This document shows, in pieces, positions 6,099 to 7,322 of a stretch of 7,322 nucleotides of DNA; the first letter of the stretch is position 1; the number at the start of each line of letters is the position of its first letter. The position numbers were made by a program, and so were the translations under genes. The stretch covers positions 1 through 7,322 of the forward strand of contig JAUWZY010000044.1 in the NCBI GenBank assembly GCA_030615045.1, written 5' to 3'. The stretch is from Chloroflexota bacterium. Its GTDB lineage: Bacteria > Chloroflexota > Dehalococcoidia > SZUA-161 > JAUWZY01. The notes under the pieces are model-generated. The model did no database searches. It was not told where the DNA came from and saw nothing but the letters and a program-made list of their open reading frames with translations.

Positions 6099-7246
6099 CC
6101 TTCCAGTCGAGCAAGCCCCTCCTTGAGCCGATCGTCGGGGGTTGTCAAGGAGATGCGAATATAGCCCTCGCCATGCTCTCCATAGCCAACACCAGGGGTA
6201 ACCACCACCCCGACCTCGTCTAATAGCTTGGTGGCGAAATCTACAGAGCTATAGCCCTCGGGGATGCGAGCCCAGATATAGAGGCTGGCCTTGGGAGGTC
6301 TGGCCTTGAGCCCGATTTTGGCAAGCGTCTTCAGCGCCAGGTCGCGCCGCCGCTGATATATGGCATTATGCTCTTCAATGCAGTCCTGTGAGCCCAGAAG
6401 CGCCTCAATGGCGGCATACTGGATTGCTTGCGGGATTCCGGAATCAAGGTTTGATTTTAGCCTCATCAGCGCATTGATCATCCTCTCATTGCCCACAGCC
6501 ATCCCGATGCGCCAGCCACACATATTATAACTCTTGGACAGTGAATGAAACTCGATCCCAATCTCCTTGGCGCCCGGCGCCTCGAGGAAGCTCAGCGGGC
6601 GATAGCCATCGAAGGCAACCTCACTATAGGCGCAGTCATGGCAAACAGCGAGGTCGTGCTGTTTGGCGAAGCCCACGACCTGTTGAAAGAAGTCGAGGTC
6701 GGCGACGGCCGCTGTGGGGTTATTGGGATAGTTTAGCCACAGGAGCTTAGCCCAGTCAGCTATATGGGGCGGAATCGCCTTTAGATCGGGCAGGAACTCG
6801 TTCTCCTCGGTTAAGGGCAAAAAGTAAGGCTGGCCGCCGGCGAGCGTGGTGCCCATAGAATACGGGGGATAGCCGGGGTCCGGAACCAGGGCGATGTCCC
6901 CGGGGTCGATGAAGCAAAAGGCGATATGCGCAATGCCCTCCTTGGCGCCGATGAGGGGCAAAATCTCCTTATTTGGGTCCAGGGCGAGGCCGAAGCGGCG
7001 TTGATACCAGTTGGCAATCGCCTGGCGAAGTTGAGGCAAGCCCTCGGTCTCGGGGTAGTGGTGGTTAGCAGCATCCCGGGCTGCCTGGCAAAGGCGCTCG
7101 ATGATATGAAACGGGGTGGGGATATCGGGATCGCCGATGGCGAGGCTGATCACATCCTCCCCCCACGCCCTCTTCTCCGCGATCTTCCTTGAGATCTCTA
7201 CGAAGAGATAGGGCGGCAGCTTTTCAATGCGCTTAGCTGTTTGTAT
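6071..7246 (-). CDS. dapL: LL-diaminopimelate aminotransferase (PLP-dependent class I/II), non-canonical start
   Basis: Converts tetrahydrodipicolinate plus glutamate directly to LL-diaminopimelate, bypassing the acylated intermediates of the lysine/meso-DAP pathway. From the ATA at 7244-7246 the protein has 391 residues, normal for the family. The N-terminus is KRIEKLPPYLFVEISRKIAE, followed by VISLAIGDPDIPTP, YPETEGLPQLR, LIGAKEGI, NYPNNPT, CHDCAYSEVAFDGY, the PLP-lysine motif SLSKSYN (Lys at about 238), GWRIGMAVGN, SNLDSGIPQAIQ and the carboxylate-binding Arg in GYIRISL (about 364). Assignment to DapL rather than a generic aspartate aminotransferase rests on the KRIE-LPPY start, on SNLDSGIPQAIQ and on adjacency to dapF. 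The only conventional start, GTG at 7153, would remove 31 conserved residues. No ATG, GTG or TTG occurs in frame between it and the upstream stop codon inside dapF. A weak AGAAG lies 7 bases before the ATA. The stop codon overlaps the hflX ribosome-site region. Confidence 0.88.
   Translation of the reverse strand: MQTAKRIEKLPPYLFVEISRKIAEKRAWGEDVISLAIGDPDIPTPFHIIERLCQAARDAANHHYPETEGLPQLRQAIANWYQRRFGLALDPNKEILPLIGAKEGIAHIAFCFIDPGDIALVPDPGYPPYSMGTTLAGGQPYFLPLTEENEFLPDLKAIPPHIADWAKLLWLNYPNNPTAAVADLDFFQQVVGFAKQHDLAVCHDCAYSEVAFDGYRPLSFLEAPGAKEIGIEFHSLSKSYNMCGWRIGMAVGNERMINALMRLKSNLDSGIPQAIQYAAIEALLGSQDCIEEHNAIYQRRRDLALKTLAKIGLKARPPKASLYIWARIPEGYSSVDFATKLLDEVGVVVTPGVGYGEHGEGYIRISLTTPDDRLKEGLARLEGWQASRKGG
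6075..6082 (-). promoter_or_regulatory. Strong Shine-Dalgarno site for hflX overlapping the dapL stop region
   Basis: AAAGGAGG on the minus strand (6082 to 6075) is the best ribosome-binding site in the window. It sits within the last codons of dapL (Lys-Gly-Gly, stop at 6071-6073). Six bases after it is ATC (6068-6066) in the hflX frame, 2 bases past the dapL stop: classical spacing for coupled initiation, but with a rare start codon. No ATG, GTG or TTG lies at workable distance; the next ATG is at 6035. Confidence 0.65.
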
Positions 7247-7256
7247 AAACTTGCTT

Positions 7257-7322
7257 CTAAGAAGAGCTATTTGCCCATTCCCCCACGAACACCACCTCGG
7301 CGGGGCCGGTTAAGTAAACCTC
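7257..7322 (-). CDS. dapF: Diaminopimelate epimerase, C-terminal 21 residues only (cut by the right edge)
   Basis: DapF interconverts LL- and meso-diaminopimelate, the step directly after DapL. The visible minus-strand frame reads EVYLTGPAEVVFVGEWANSSS followed by TAG. V-Y-L-T-G-P-A-E-x-V-F-x-G-E is the conserved C-terminal signature of DapF. The two catalytic cysteines and everything else lie off the window. The stop codon is 10 bases before the ATA proposed as the dapL start, so the two are almost certainly cotranscribed and probably translationally coupled. The short length limits certainty, but the motif and the neighbour dapL agree. Confidence 0.82.
   Translation of the reverse strand, partial: EVYLTGPAEVVFVGEWANSSS

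Noticed and set aside
6071..7153. dapL starting at the GTG at 7153
   Set aside because: It would delete 31 upstream codons that encode the conserved KRIE-LPPY N-terminal region; that GTG is an internal Val in VISLAIGDPD.
1..7322. Mobile elements, CRISPR repeats, tRNA/rRNA genes, phage or defence genes
   Set aside because: No regularly spaced repeats, transposase or integrase motifs, cloverleaf sequence or defence domains were seen; nearly all bases are accounted for by housekeeping genes.

Overview
The window is an ordinary bacterial chromosomal segment of housekeeping genes. I found no mobile element, phage gene, CRISPR array or RNA gene. The gene set and protein character suggest a Chloroflexota bacterium, perhaps Dehalococcoidia-like: a group I GroEL without a Gly-Gly-Met tail, an LL-diaminopimelate aminotransferase, and dapF-dapL-hflX-M16 peptidase clustering. 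That assignment is an inference from remembered family resemblance, not from a search.

Layout: on the + strand, positions 1-1332 hold the 3' four-fifths of a chaperonin gene (groL), cut by the left edge. A 139-bp spacer follows, with a perfect 15-bp-stem hairpin, then an SD-preceded, TTG-initiated gene for a 731-residue amylo-alpha-1,6-glucosidase / glycogen-debranching-type protein (1472-3667). Only 3 bp later it meets, tail to tail, the end of a minus-strand operon. Read in its own direction, that operon is the last codons of dapF (diaminopimelate epimerase, cut by the right edge), dapL (LL-diaminopimelate aminotransferase), hflX (ribosome-associated GTPase) and an M16B zinc peptidase. Its genes are separated by at most about 10 bp or overlap, so one transcript and translational coupling are likely. 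Its promoter lies outside the window.

Function: dapL and dapF perform consecutive steps of the aminotransferase route from tetrahydrodipicolinate to meso-diaminopimelate (lysine, and peptidoglycan where present). HflX (rescue or splitting of stalled ribosomes), the M16 peptidase and GroEL all belong to protein and ribosome quality control. The debranching-type enzyme belongs to storage or oligosaccharide metabolism and has no obvious partner here.

The most interesting signal is at the translation starts. dapL has no ATG, GTG or TTG anywhere that would include its conserved N-terminus. hflX has a perfect Shine-Dalgarno sequence placed for an ATC codon just after the dapL stop. The M16 gene has an ATA codon where its family usually starts, with TTG six codons later. 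The debranching gene starts with TTG downstream of an in-frame ATG that is closed off by a TAG. These may be real AUA/AUC/UUG starts or base errors in the assembly. I saw no novel multi-gene system.
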